NCBI GenBank assembly: GCA_016926755.1
Contig: JAFGNZ010000002.1
Span: 1-62,145, forward strand
DNA: 62,145 nucleotides
Source: Myxococcaceae bacterium
GTDB lineage: Bacteria > Myxococcota > Myxococcia > Myxococcales > Myxococcaceae
Direction: 5' to 3'
Each line of letters starts with the position of its first letter. The stretch's first letter is position 1. Below the pieces are notes generated by a model that did no database searches, was not told the origin of the DNA, and was given only the letters and a program-made list of their open reading frames with translations. The position numbers and the translations under genes are program-made. Positions 25,429-34,394 of this stretch are shown here, piece after piece.

Positions 25429-28130
25429 CCCGCGACCGCCAGATCCACCGGGCGAGCGCCGGTGCGCAGCAGCTCCTCGAAGGCCTTGCGGTAGGCCGCG
25501 TGGGTGGCGGCCAGCGGGAAGTGCGTCTGCATGCGCTGGCGCGCGCGCTGCCCCATGGCGGCCCGGAGCGCCTCGTTCTCCAGGATGTCGAGCGCGGCCT
25601 CGCTCACGCGCTCGAGCCGCTTCTCCGCGTTCTTCAGGTTGGGCACGCATGCGCCCACGTCCTGCGTGACGAGCTCGGGGATGCCCTCGATGGCGGTAGT
25701 CACCACCGGGACGCCCATGGACAGGGCCTCGTAGAAGACGATGGGCAGCCCCTCCACGCGCGAGGCCAGCAGCAGCAGGGACATGTCGCGCATGGCCAGC
25801 GCGATGGGAGCGTTGCTGGGCAGGAAGTGCGTGCAGCGGTTCATCCCCGTCCTGAGGAGGCGCTCTTGCAGCGGCTCCTGCATCGGCCCATCGCCGATGA
25901 AGACGAAGTGCAGCGGCCGGTTGGGTTGCGACCAGCGCGACCGCATCTTCTCGTGGACCTGGGCCAGGAAGAGCGGGTTCTTGTCCTCGTGGAGGCGGCC
26001 CACGAAGCCCACCACCGGCGTGCCGCGGCGCAGCCCCAGCCGCTCGTACAGCCAGCCCTCGGCCACCTTCTCCGGGTTGAAGAGGCTCTGCTCATCACAG
26101 GTGAGGCGGATCACCCGGAGCTTGTCCGGGCTCACGCCGTAGCGCTCGGCCCGGCGGGCGATGTACTCGCTGCTCACCAGGTGCATGTCCAGGTACCGGT
26201 CGTACCGCTTGCAGGACTGGCGGGTGTAGTCGTTGTGCATGTGGAGGAAGTCCACCGTGCGCACACCCGGGAGCCGCCGCTTCACGGCCATGGCGGTGTC
26301 GTAGCCCAGCCACGAGTGGCTCATGAAGACGGCGTCGAAGCCGCGGTTGCGGACGAGCTCCGTCAACACGCCGGCCTGGTCCGCCGGAGGCACCAGGGTG
26401 TGCATGTGCCAGAGATCATCCACATGGGGCACCAGCTTGTGGGCCCACTCGTTGGTGGCCGGAAGGTTGGTGGCCAGGGACAGCTCGTACCCGGCGCCGC
26501 GCAGCAGCTCGGCCATGTCGATGGTGGCCTTGTCCACGCCGCCGCACATGACCCAGGGCAGCACCAGCAGCACGCGCTTCGAGTCTCCGGCGGTGACCCG
26601 TGGCTCCGGGCGCTCCAGGTCCACCGGCACGCCGTCCAGCAGCAGCCGCTCCTGGAGGTGGCTGGGGCACAGCAGCAGCCGGTGCTCGGGGATCCACTGC
26701 TCCTTGCGCCGCTGGACCAGGCGCTTGAGGGCGCTCCGGCGCTCGTGTACCCCCTGCTTGATGGGGTGCAGGAGGCGGGCCGTCCGTTCCTCGCCCAGCA
26801 CCCTGACCATGCCCTTACGGGCGACGGAGATGGCGCCGCGCGCCTTCTTCTTGAAGGAAGGGGCGGGCTGCGGGGCTGGCGGGCAGAAGCTCGCCTGCGT
26901 CTGCGGCAGCTGCTTCACCTGGCGGAAGAAGTCGTGCGCGAACAGGAACGAGTCCGGCTGGCGCACCACCGCGTGGAACAGCGCCGTGGCGGGCCGGTCC
27001 GGCGGGAGCTCCCCCTCGGTGGCGCGGCTGGCCAGGTAGGTGCGCATGAAGATGATGTCCTCGGGGTGCGTCTCCAGGCGCTCCAGCGGGTAGGGCGCCT
27101 CGCGCTCGCGTGTGGCCCAGGCGGTCAGCGTGGGCACGTCCGTGGGCACCACCATGGCTGACAGGTAGCGCCACTCCAAGGCGCGCATCAGCTGCTCGAG
27201 GAAGGTGGGCGAGCCCTGCTCCAGCAGCGGCAGGTGCGCGGGCCGCAGCAGGGCCGCGTACTTGCCCTTGAGGCTCTGCAGCAGCCCCCGCGCATCATCG
27301 GGCGCCCCCACGGTGAGCGTCACGTCCGTGAGCGTCTGCTGCTCCAGCCACCTGCGCACGCGCGGCACGTCCGTGGCCTCCCCTGTCCACACCAGCTCCA
27401 GCCCCGGCGCGTGCCGCAGCTTGAGCTCCGCCCGCTTCGCCGGGGTGAACAGGCTGGGGTGCTGCTGCAGCAGCAGCGTCCTCAGCTCGTGCCGCACGCG
27501 GTCGGACGCCGTCAGCAGGGAGCCCGTCACCTTGCGCCGGTACTTGAAGAGCGGCTCGTCGATGACGATGCCGTACAGGCCCTGCTCGATGCAGCCCATC
27601 CAGAAGGACCAGTCCTCATAGCCGAGCATCTTCGGGTAGTAGAGCCCCCGCTCGGTGAAGAGGGACTTGCGGATGAGCGACATCACCACGCAGTAGTTGG
27701 TGTCCAGCTCCAGGTAGGGGTTCCACCGGGGGACGGTGATGATGTCCTGCCAGGCCCCGAAGGACTCGATGTGGCTGTACACCCACGACGCGTCCGGGTT
27801 GGCGTCGAGCGCGGCCTCCATCTTCTCCAGCGTCGTCGGGTCGAGCAGGTCGTCGCTGTCGAGCGCGAGGATGAGGTCCCCGGTCGTCTCCCGGATGCCG
27901 TTGTTGCGCGCGAAGCCCAGCCCCTGGTTGTGCTGGTGGTGGACGCGGATGTGCTTGGGGAGCGTGTCGAGCAGCGCGAGCGTGGCCGGATCCGTCGAGC
28001 CGTCATTGACCACCAGGATCTCGTCCGGGGGGCGCGTCTGCGCCGCGACGCTCTGGAGGGTCTCCGGCAGGTACTTGCCGTCGTTGTAGCAGGGGATCAC
28101 GACCGAGATCCTGTTGCGCTTGCTCACCAT
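25425..28130 (-). CDS. Two-domain glycosyltransferase, GT2 plus GT4
   Basis: The protein has 901 residues. Residues about 8-250 form a GT-A domain of family 2: ISVVIPCYNDGKYLPETLQS, ILVVNDGSTD, LILALDSDDLLDP. A linker with a helical segment follows. From about 480 on comes a GT-B domain of family 4: VLLVLPWVMCGGVDKATIDM, VVGFVGRLHEDKNPLF and SRVEGLPIVFYEALSMG, the last carrying the donor-binding glutamates. Two active sites in one chain suggest that it adds two successive sugars, or the same sugar in two linkages, to a growing polymer. There are no membrane helices; it would act at the inner face. It is coupled to the GtrII gene downstream. The start at 28130 follows a weak ribosome site. Confidence 0.9.
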   Translation of the reverse strand: MVSKRNRISVVIPCYNDGKYLPETLQSVAAQTRPPDEILVVNDGSTDPATLALLDTLPKHIRVHHQHNQGLGFARNNGIRETTGDLILALDSDDLLDPTTLEKMEAALDANPDASWVYSHIESFGAWQDIITVPRWNPYLELDTNYCVVMSLIRKSLFTERGLYYPKMLGYEDWSFWMGCIEQGLYGIVIDEPLFKYRRKVTGSLLTASDRVRHELRTLLLQQHPSLFTPAKRAELKLRHAPGLELVWTGEATDVPRVRRWLEQQTLTDVTLTVGAPDDARGLLQSLKGKYAALLRPAHLPLLEQGSPTFLEQLMRALEWRYLSAMVVPTDVPTLTAWATREREAPYPLERLETHPEDIIFMRTYLASRATEGELPPDRPATALFHAVVRQPDSFLFAHDFFRQVKQLPQTQASFCPPAPQPAPSFKKKARGAISVARKGMVRVLGEERTARLLHPIKQGVHERRSALKRLVQRRKEQWIPEHRLLLCPSHLQERLLLDGVPVDLERPEPRVTAGDSKRVLLVLPWVMCGGVDKATIDMAELLRGAGYELSLATNLPATNEWAHKLVPHVDDLWHMHTLVPPADQAGVLTELVRNRGFDAVFMSHSWLGYDTAMAVKRRLPGVRTVDFLHMHNDYTRQSCKRYDRYLDMHLVSSEYIARRAERYGVSPDKLRVIRLTCDEQSLFNPEKVAEGWLYERLGLRRGTPVVGFVGRLHEDKNPLFLAQVHEKMRSRWSQPNRPLHFVFIGDGPMQEPLQERLLRTGMNRCTHFLPSNAPIALAMRDMSLLLLASRVEGLPIVFYEALSMGVPVVTTAIEGIPELVTQDVGACVPNLKNAEKRLERVSEAALDILENEALRAAMGQRARQRMQTHFPLAATHAAYRKAFEELLRTGARPVDLAVAG

Positions 28131-28534
28131 GTGCTGCTCTCCATTGGGTTCCCAGCTCGGCGACTCGCGAGGTGGGCGCTGGCTTCGGTCAGTGCCACGC
28201 CGCAGGCGACTTCGGGCCGAGGCCCCCCGGAGTCTCTTGGCTGCCCCAGCAAGGCATCGGGATGCCCGCCGCGCTTGATTGAATGGGGCGAGCTACGTAC
28301 CTCAAACTCTGGTGCCCGAGCAATGGTGCCGCGCGCCTGCCTGCCTGCGGGAGGAGCGGCTGACACGCGGGGCTTATTGCTTGGGTGAGTGCCCGGCGAT
28401 GGCCGCCTCGTGCAGGGGATTCGCCTTGACTGACGCGCCCGACATGGCCCATTGCGCCCCATGCTTTGGACGTAGGTGGCCTCGGAGCCCAGGGCACGGT
28501 GGCAGCGGACCCACCACAACAGGTAGGGTGCTAT
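28131..28534. other. Intergenic stretch without a supported gene
   Basis: These about 400 bases separate the start of the two-domain glycosyltransferase from the small gene at 28559, which runs the other way, so promoters for both must lie here. TTGACT at 28424-28429 resembles a -35 but has no good partner. Short frames on both strands have no recognisable features. Confidence 0.4.
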
Positions 28535-28551
28535 CCTGGTGACTCACCAGG
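28535..28551 (+). promoter_or_regulatory. Perfect 17-bp palindrome over a ribosome site
   Basis: CCTGGTGACTCACCAGG is an 8-bp perfect inverted repeat around a single central base. Its last bases are the first bases of AGGAGG, the ribosome site of the small gene that follows. A TATCCT just upstream (28532-28537) could be a -10 element. The position is ideal for a self-repressing operator. Confidence 0.55.
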
Positions 28552-28558
28552 AGGCATG

Positions 28559-28807
28559 ATGTCTTCGCTCCCCCCGCCCCCAAGGCTTCGCCTGCCTCGC
28601 GAGGAGGAGCTTGCCCTGGAGGAGGAAGTCCAGGCCACCGCGCGCAGCCGCATCGGCATCATCACCGAGGCGCTGCGCCTGCGCCGGGCGGTGCTCGTGG
28701 CCCTCGGAGTGGAGGCCGTTGGTACGGATCCGGGCGAGATCGCCGAGGCCGTGAGAAAGGCCATTGAGGTCGGGCAGGTCCGCCTGAAGTCGGTGAAGAA
28801 GAGATAG
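28559..28807 (+). CDS. Small ribbon-helix-helix-like protein
   Basis: The protein has 82 residues when started at the second of two adjacent ATGs (28559), which is four bases from the strong AGGAGG; the first ATG (28556) is too close to it. The N-terminal half fits a ribbon-helix-helix pattern: a short strand (RLRLPREEE), a helix (LALEEEVQATA), a turn with RSRIG and a second helix (IITEALRLRRAVLVALG). The C-terminal part is a second, basic helix pair ending VRLKSVKKR. RHH proteins are dimeric repressors and often antitoxins. The palindrome overlapping the ribosome site supports autoregulation. No toxin partner follows: the next gene is convergent behind a terminator. The fold call is by pattern only. 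Confidence 0.6.
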   Translation: MSSLPPPPRLRLPREEELALEEEVQATARSRIGIITEALRLRRAVLVALGVEAVGTDPGEIAEAVRKAIEVGQVRLKSVKKR

Positions 28808-28837
28808 CGCTCACCCGGGCGCTCTCATCGAGAGGCC

Positions 28838-28871
28838 GGGGATGCCGCTCGTCGCGAGAAGCGGCATCCCC
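28838..28871. terminator. Bidirectional terminator hairpin
   Basis: GGGGATGCCGCT (28838-28849) and AGCGGCATCCCC (28860-28871) make a perfect 12-bp stem with a 10-base loop. It sits between the small plus-strand gene and the convergent FG-GAP lipoprotein and can serve both directions. Confidence 0.75.
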
Positions 28872-28892
28872 GCGGAGGTGTCGTGCGCAGGA

Positions 28893-31784
28893 CTACGGGC
28901 GACGAGGCGCCGCCGTGGGGGCCTTGGGCGCGGCCACCGTGGGGAGCTGGGCGCTCGGCTCCGCCGCGCTCGCGCTGGCCGCCACCGTGACGGTGCGCTG
29001 CACGGGCGTCGCGCTGAACCCGGCGCTGTCCTCCACCGTGTACGTGAGCACGTAGGTGCCAGGGACGTGGATGTTCACGTTCCCCACCCGCACGACGGAG
29101 GGGTTGAGGTCGCCGTAGCACAGGTCCACCGCCGAGGCCCCCGGATCCACGAACTCCTCTCCGACCGCGAGCGTCACGCTCTCCGCCCCGTTCAGCGTCA
29201 GCGTCGGCGGCAGCGTGTCGAGCGTCTGCACCGTGCGGGTGAGCTGCACCAGGTTCCACGCGGCGTCGATGGCCTGATACTGCACCGGGTAGGTGCCCTC
29301 GGCCCCCCCGAGCGGGCCAGGGCCATAGTCGTCCGGATCCACCGAGCCCGGAATCCCGTCCCCGTCATCATCCCCGGAGTTGAACTTCTGCACCGGCAGC
29401 GTCCCGCTGCACGCGTCGTAGGCGGTGGCGCCGGGATCCACGTAGGTGTCCACGCCGCACTCCATCTCCATGTACGCCGCGCCCATCATCTCCAGCCTCG
29501 GCGGGACGTCGTCCACCACGGTGACATAGCGCGTGGCGCCCACCGTGGTGTTCCCCGCCGCGTCCTTCACCTGGTAGTGCACCTCCTGGTAGCCGGGCTG
29601 GTTGGGGTTGTAGCCCACCACTTCGAGCTGGGCGGTGAGGTCCCCCGAGCACGAGTCCGAGGCCTCCACGCCCGGAGGCAGCGCATAGCCGCACTGGACC
29701 ACCGGCGCGGGATCGCCCACCAGCGTCAGCGTGGGCGGCGTCACGTCCCGCACCTTCACCAACGCCGTGCACACCGCGCTGGCCAACCCGTCCGAGGCGG
29801 TCAGGGTGATGTCGTGGTCGCCCGGCCCGAAGGGGCCCGCCGGCGCCTCGGTGATGGCCAGCGGCTGCGGCCCGCTGTCCGGATCATGGCTGCCGTTGTC
29901 CACGCTCGCGGTGGCCTGACAGGTGACCGGATCCGCGGGCACGGTGACTTCCTGGCACAGCGCCACGGGCCGCACGTTGTCCCCGGCAGGGCACCGGAAC
30001 TCCAGCGTCAACGCCAGGCGGTTGTTGTCCTCATGGCTCTCCTGCTCCTGGCTGCCGCCCGCTCCGTCGCTGTCGGCGACGGCGTGCACCTCCAGCGTCC
30101 GCTCCAGGGGCGACAGCTGCAGCCTCGCCGGAGCGCTCTGATCCACCGGCAGCTCCACCGCCACCCGGGCCACTCCCAACAGCACGCCCCCCGCGGCGGG
30201 ATCGCCCTCATAGAGGGCCACCGGGACGTTGGCGCGCGCCGCCGCGCCACCTTTGTTCCTGACCGTGGCGATGAGCGCCGACTGCTCGCGCGTGGGGGCG
30301 CACTCCGCCGTCACATCCGTGATGATCAAGTCCGGCGCCACGAAGGGCGGGGGGGCGCCCTGGCTGTTGGAGCGGAACGTGTTCAGGCCGGGGATGCGCC
30401 AGTTGGCGATCGGCCGGGCCGGGATCGTCCCGTTGTCGTTGACGTTGGTGATGGAGTAGGCGTGCTGGTTCCAGAGGCGCCGCGTGCTCACCCACCCGTC
30501 GCTCAGATCCCGGAACACGCGCACGCCCGCCGTGCCCGGCCGGCCGCCGAAGTTGTTGGAGACGACGACCAGCTCCGCGCTGCCGTCGGCGTCCACGTCC
30601 ACGACGATGGGGAACTCGTACGTGGTGCCGGAGCTGTTCGGCACGCTGAAGCGCACCTCCCCGGTGGCCCCGTCATAGATGCGCAGCGTCGTCTCGTCCG
30701 CGTAGGCGACCTCCATCGCGCCGTCACCCTCGAAGTCGAACGTCGTGGAGCCCGTCACCTGCGAGTTCCGGTCCTGCGTGGCGCTGGACCATTTCACGGT
30801 GCCATCCGCCTCGAACACCGCGTAGCGGCTGGCGCCCGCCACGCCGATCTCCGGCAGCGGATCCCCGTCGAAGTTCGCGATGTTGGGCGCGCCGCCCGTG
30901 CCGCCTCCGGGCAGGGCGGTGGACCACAGCGCCGTGCAGTCGTCGTCCATCAGCGTCACCATGCCCGCCGCCACGAGGACGATCTCGCCCGCCCCATCCG
31001 CGTCGAAGTTGCCCACGCCCGCAAGCCCGTGCTGGAGCCCCAGGTTGACGCACTTCGTCGTGCCATCGTGCCGGTAGATGGCGCGATCGTTGATGAGCTC
31101 CTGCAGGCCATCCCCGTCGATGTCCGCCGCGAAGGAGATGGGGCCCACGCTGCCGTTGCCGCCGTCCTCACCCACCCACTTCAGCTCGCCGATGTGGCTG
31201 TACACGTGGGCGCCGTTGAGGATCTCCACGTTCCCGTCACCGTCCAGGTCCGCCAGCGAGGGGCCTCCCCAGTCGTTGGTCCCCACCGAGGTGCGGAACT
31301 TGAAGGTGCCGTCGTGCTCGAAGCAGATGATGCCCAGGCCCGACTCGGGGATGGTGCACAGCTCCACCTTCCCGTCGAGATCGATGTCCCCGGCGGCGAT
31401 GCTGGACGCGCCGCGCACCTCGAGCGCCGGATCCGTCACCGTCCACAGCTCCGCTCCGGTCGCGCCGTCCACCGCGCGCATGACGCCGTTGCTGCTGGAG
31501 CGGCTGCCCTCGAACGCGTTGAAGACGACGTCCGGGACGTTGTCCCCGCTCACGTCCACCACCACCGGCGTCATCATCACCTGCCGGTGCTCGGGCTTGA
31601 CCGTGCTGCCCGTCCATTCCCACTGCAGCACGGGCTCGAACAGCGCGGCGGCTGTCTCCATGCGCTGCCGCTGCTCCAACGGAAAGGAAGCAAGGGCCGC
31701 CGTCTCGGAGCCACAGGCGGCCAGGGTCAACGACGCGAGCAGACCGCAGCCTGCCTTCAAGCCTTTTCTCACAAGGACCCCCAC
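28893..31784 (-). CDS. FG-GAP/VCBS, CARDB and Ig-like repeat lipoprotein
   Basis: The protein has 963 residues with a lipoprotein signal ending in the lipobox LAAC (Cys24). The first about 400 mature residues form an FG-GAP/VCBS propeller with at least seven calcium-loop sequences of the DxDxDG type (DIDLDGKVEL, DLDGDGNVEI, DIDGDGLQEL, NFDADGAGEI, DFEGDGAMEV, DVDADGSAEL). A CARDB-like module follows (DLIITDVTAECAPTREQSAL to about 600). Then come a HYR-like module and three Ig-like modules of the DUF5011 type, each with PPTLTL or PPRLEM at the start and paired cysteines. The tail is Ala/Pro-rich. This is a surface or secreted binding protein. Its promoter must lie in the less GC-rich 31785-31995, shared with the divergent gene at 31996. 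Confidence 0.88.
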   Translation of the reverse strand: MGVLVRKGLKAGCGLLASLTLAACGSETAALASFPLEQRQRMETAAALFEPVLQWEWTGSTVKPEHRQVMMTPVVVDVSGDNVPDVVFNAFEGSRSSSNGVMRAVDGATGAELWTVTDPALEVRGASSIAAGDIDLDGKVELCTIPESGLGIICFEHDGTFKFRTSVGTNDWGGPSLADLDGDGNVEILNGAHVYSHIGELKWVGEDGGNGSVGPISFAADIDGDGLQELINDRAIYRHDGTTKCVNLGLQHGLAGVGNFDADGAGEIVLVAAGMVTLMDDDCTALWSTALPGGGTGGAPNIANFDGDPLPEIGVAGASRYAVFEADGTVKWSSATQDRNSQVTGSTTFDFEGDGAMEVAYADETTLRIYDGATGEVRFSVPNSSGTTYEFPIVVDVDADGSAELVVVSNNFGGRPGTAGVRVFRDLSDGWVSTRRLWNQHAYSITNVNDNGTIPARPIANWRIPGLNTFRSNSQGAPPPFVAPDLIITDVTAECAPTREQSALIATVRNKGGAAARANVPVALYEGDPAAGGVLLGVARVAVELPVDQSAPARLQLSPLERTLEVHAVADSDGAGGSQEQESHEDNNRLALTLEFRCPAGDNVRPVALCQEVTVPADPVTCQATASVDNGSHDPDSGPQPLAITEAPAGPFGPGDHDITLTASDGLASAVCTALVKVRDVTPPTLTLVGDPAPVVQCGYALPPGVEASDSCSGDLTAQLEVVGYNPNQPGYQEVHYQVKDAAGNTTVGATRYVTVVDDVPPRLEMMGAAYMEMECGVDTYVDPGATAYDACSGTLPVQKFNSGDDDGDGIPGSVDPDDYGPGPLGGAEGTYPVQYQAIDAAWNLVQLTRTVQTLDTLPPTLTLNGAESVTLAVGEEFVDPGASAVDLCYGDLNPSVVRVGNVNIHVPGTYVLTYTVEDSAGFSATPVQRTVTVAASASAAEPSAQLPTVAAPKAPTAAPRRP

Positions 31785-31995
31785 ACTCTGATGGGCCTGC
31801 CCTCAATGGGCAGCGGGCGCCATAAGTAGAGTAGTTCTGCTTTCCCGGCAACTATGCAATACCACGGTAAAAATGGTACCTGGGTCAAGCTAGTAAAGGC
31901 TGGATTTCACTGATTCGAGGGAGTGCTAACAAGCAGGGAGGCGGCGCGCACGCCAATTGCGCCTTGTGGGGGAGGCTCGCTAAAGGTGCGCCACC

Positions 31996-32967
31996 ATGGC
32001 GCCTGGCCTGCTCGAGACCTTTCGCATCCTGTCCTCCTTTGCTCCGCCGCGCGTCTCGCTGCGAGGCGCGCCGTGGGAGCAGTACGTGGACTGGGCGATT
32101 GCCCAGGGGCTGGCGGCGCTGGCGGCCTACAACCTGGAGTACCGGCTGGCGGGAGCGGATGCGCCGGAGTGGGCGAGGGACCGGCTGCTCTCCATCTACC
32201 AGGGCTCCGTCAACGACAACGTGATGAAGCTCGTCAACTTCAAGCAGACGGTGGACGAGCTGGAGGGCCGCAAGCTGCTGCTGCTGGGGGGCGCCGCGTT
32301 CGCGGAGGCGCTCTACCCGCACGTGGGGTTCCGGCCGGTGCTGGACATCCAGGTGCTGCTGCGGCGGGTGGACGTGGAGGGCTTCGCGGGCTTCCTCTCG
32401 CAGAGCCACTTCAAGCCGGAGAAGGACGAGACGAACAGCGGCGCGGCGCGCGTGGTGAGCGACGGGCGCACGGCCATCTACCTCTTCGCGGACGTGCTGG
32501 GCGCCCAGCGGCGCGCGGAGCTCCAGGGCGTGTTCGACCGAGCCCTGCCCATGAAGGTGTACGGGCCGTCCATCTTCCGGCCGGAGCTGGAGGACGCGGT
32601 GCTGCTGCTGTGCCTGGAGCACGCGCGCCAGGGCTACCAGGTGCCGTGGCTGTCCTTCGTGGATCTGCGCGAGCTGGTGACGGGCGCCACCTTCATGGGC
32701 GGCGTCTACTCCCGGCGGCTGGAGGTGGCGGCGCTGCGGGAGCGCGCCCGGGCGTGGCGGCTGGAGCGCGCGCTGTACACCTCCCTGTCCATCCTCGAGC
32801 GGCTCTTTCCGGAGACGGCGGCCAGCGTGGAGGCGGCGCGCCCGCCGCTGCGCCGCGCCACGCGGGAGCTGCTGAACCGGCTCGTGGTGGAGCCGGTGAG
32901 CGTCCCGGGGAGCCGAGGGGTGCTGCGGGGGGCGGATCGCCTCCGCCGGCTGCTCACCGGGCAGTGA
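31996..32967 (+). CDS. NTP_transf_5-like protein with a degenerate active site
   Basis: The protein has 323 residues and the overall layout of the NTP_transf_5 nucleotidyltransferase family: a helical start, a central RKLLLLGGAAFAEALYPHVG followed by FRPVLDIQVLLRRVD, and a helical C-terminus with LLLCLEHARQGYQVPWLSFVDLREL. In the intact paralogue at 16386 the corresponding motifs are VLKGSALARRLYPEP and SDVDLLV. Here the Lys of the KG motif is replaced by Leu and the second metal-binding Asp by Gln, so nucleotidyl transfer is unlikely as for its relative. It may be a regulatory or scaffold pseudoenzyme. It starts at an ATG after AAAGGTG and lies 102 bases before ugd on the same strand. Confidence 0.7.
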   Translation: MAPGLLETFRILSSFAPPRVSLRGAPWEQYVDWAIAQGLAALAAYNLEYRLAGADAPEWARDRLLSIYQGSVNDNVMKLVNFKQTVDELEGRKLLLLGGAAFAEALYPHVGFRPVLDIQVLLRRVDVEGFAGFLSQSHFKPEKDETNSGAARVVSDGRTAIYLFADVLGAQRRAELQGVFDRALPMKVYGPSIFRPELEDAVLLLCLEHARQGYQVPWLSFVDLRELVTGATFMGGVYSRRLEVAALRERARAWRLERALYTSLSILERLFPETAASVEAARPPLRRATRELLNRLVVEPVSVPGSRGVLRGADRLRRLLTGQ

Positions 32968-33069
32968 GCCCCTGCCCGCCTCCCGGGCGGGCGGCGGGGT
33001 AGCGGGCTCTGGCTTCCCCTCACCGCGCTCCCAGGGTAGACGGGGAGCGCCAGTCGCCACGGGAGTCTC

Positions 33070-34371
33070 ATGCGCATCGCCATCATCGGAACGGGCTACG
33101 TCGGGCTCGTCGCGGGTACCTGCTTCGCGGACTCGGGCAACGACGTCACCTGCGTGGACATCGACGAGCGGAAGATCCGCGCGCTCCAGGCGGGCGAGGT
33201 GCCCATCTACGAGCCGGGCCTGGAGGAGCTCATCCGCAAGAACGTGCGGGAGCGGCGGCTGGCCTTCACCACGCAGCTGGCCGAGGCGGTGGGGCCGGCG
33301 CAGGTGGTGTTCATCGCCGTGGGCACGCCCGAGGGCGAGAGCGGGGACGCGGACCTGCAGTACGTGCTGGCGGCCGCGGAGCAGATCGGCCGTGCCCTGC
33401 GCCAGTACACGGTGGTGGTGGACAAGAGCACGGTGCCGGTGGGCACCGCGGACGAGGTGCGCGAGGCGCTCTCACGGGTGACGAAGGTGGAGTTCGACGT
33501 CGTCTCCAACCCCGAGTTCCTCAAGGAGGGGGCGGCGCTGGAGGACTTCCTCAAGCCGGATCGCGTGGTGATTGGGGCGGACTCCGAGCGGGCGCGCCGG
33601 CTGATGGGCGAGCTGTACGCGCCGTTCGTGCGCACGGAGAACCCCATCTTCTACATGGACACGCGCTCGGCGGAGCTGACGAAGTACGCGGCCAACGCCA
33701 TGCTGGCCACGCGCATCTCCTTCATGAACGACATCGCCGCGCTCTGCGAGAAGGTGGGCGCGGACGTGGACTTCGTGCGCAAGGCGCTGGGCGCGGACCG
33801 GCGGATCGGCTACCCGTTCCTCTTCCCGGGCGTGGGCTATGGCGGCTCATGCTTCCCCAAGGACGTGAAGGCGCTGGTGGCCACCGGGCGGGAGCACGGG
33901 CTGGAGCTGGAGCTGCTGCGCGCGGTGGAGCGCACCAACGAGCGGCAGAAGCGGCTGCTGGTGGGCAAGGCGCTCAAGCACTTCGGCGGCTCGCTGGCGG
34001 GGCGGACGTTTGGCGTGTGGGGGCTGGCCTTCAAGCCGAAGACGGACGACATGCGCGAGGCGCCCTCGATCGAGGTGATTGAGGGGCTGCTGGGCAAGGG
34101 CGCGAAGGTGGTGGCGCATGATCCGGTGGCCGAGCGCTCCGCGGGGCGCTACTTCGGGGAGCGCATCCGCTACGCGGCGCTGCCCTACGAGGCGCTGGAG
34201 GGCGTGGACGCGCTCTTCATCGTCACCGAGTGGAACGAGTTCCGTCACCCGGACTTCGAGCGGATGAAGCGGCTGATGAAGGCGCCGGTCATCTTCGACG
34301 GCCGCAACATCTACGATCCAGCCCGCATGCGCGAGCTGGGCTTCACCTACCAGGGCATCGGCCGCCCCTGA
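33070..34371 (+). CDS. ugd: UDP-glucose 6-dehydrogenase
   Basis: The protein has 433 residues, the full family length. It oxidises UDP-glucose twice with NAD to UDP-glucuronate, the precursor of acidic polysaccharides and pentose/Ara4N sugars. The N-terminal Rossmann fold starts IAIIGTGYVGLVAGTCFAD. The substrate domain has SNPEFLKEGAA and TKYAANAMLATRISFMN. Cys261 in GYGGSCFPKD is the catalytic cysteine that forms the thioester. The C-terminal UDP-binding domain has VWGLAFKPKTDDMREAPS. It belongs to the second polysaccharide block, with the O-antigen ligase/TPR gene downstream and a small lipoprotein gene inserted on the other strand. Confidence 0.96.
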   Translation: MRIAIIGTGYVGLVAGTCFADSGNDVTCVDIDERKIRALQAGEVPIYEPGLEELIRKNVRERRLAFTTQLAEAVGPAQVVFIAVGTPEGESGDADLQYVLAAAEQIGRALRQYTVVVDKSTVPVGTADEVREALSRVTKVEFDVVSNPEFLKEGAALEDFLKPDRVVIGADSERARRLMGELYAPFVRTENPIFYMDTRSAELTKYAANAMLATRISFMNDIAALCEKVGADVDFVRKALGADRRIGYPFLFPGVGYGGSCFPKDVKALVATGREHGLELELLRAVERTNERQKRLLVGKALKHFGGSLAGRTFGVWGLAFKPKTDDMREAPSIEVIEGLLGKGAKVVAHDPVAERSAGRYFGERIRYAALPYEALEGVDALFIVTEWNEFRHPDFERMKRLMKAPVIFDGRNIYDPARMRELGFTYQGIGRP

Positions 34372-34394
34372 GCGGAGGAGGGGCTCCCGAGAGC

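Noticed and set aside
28279-28542. 87-residue plus-strand frame in the gap before the RHH-like gene
   Set aside because: No ribosome site, unusual composition and overlap with the operator region; I see no family.
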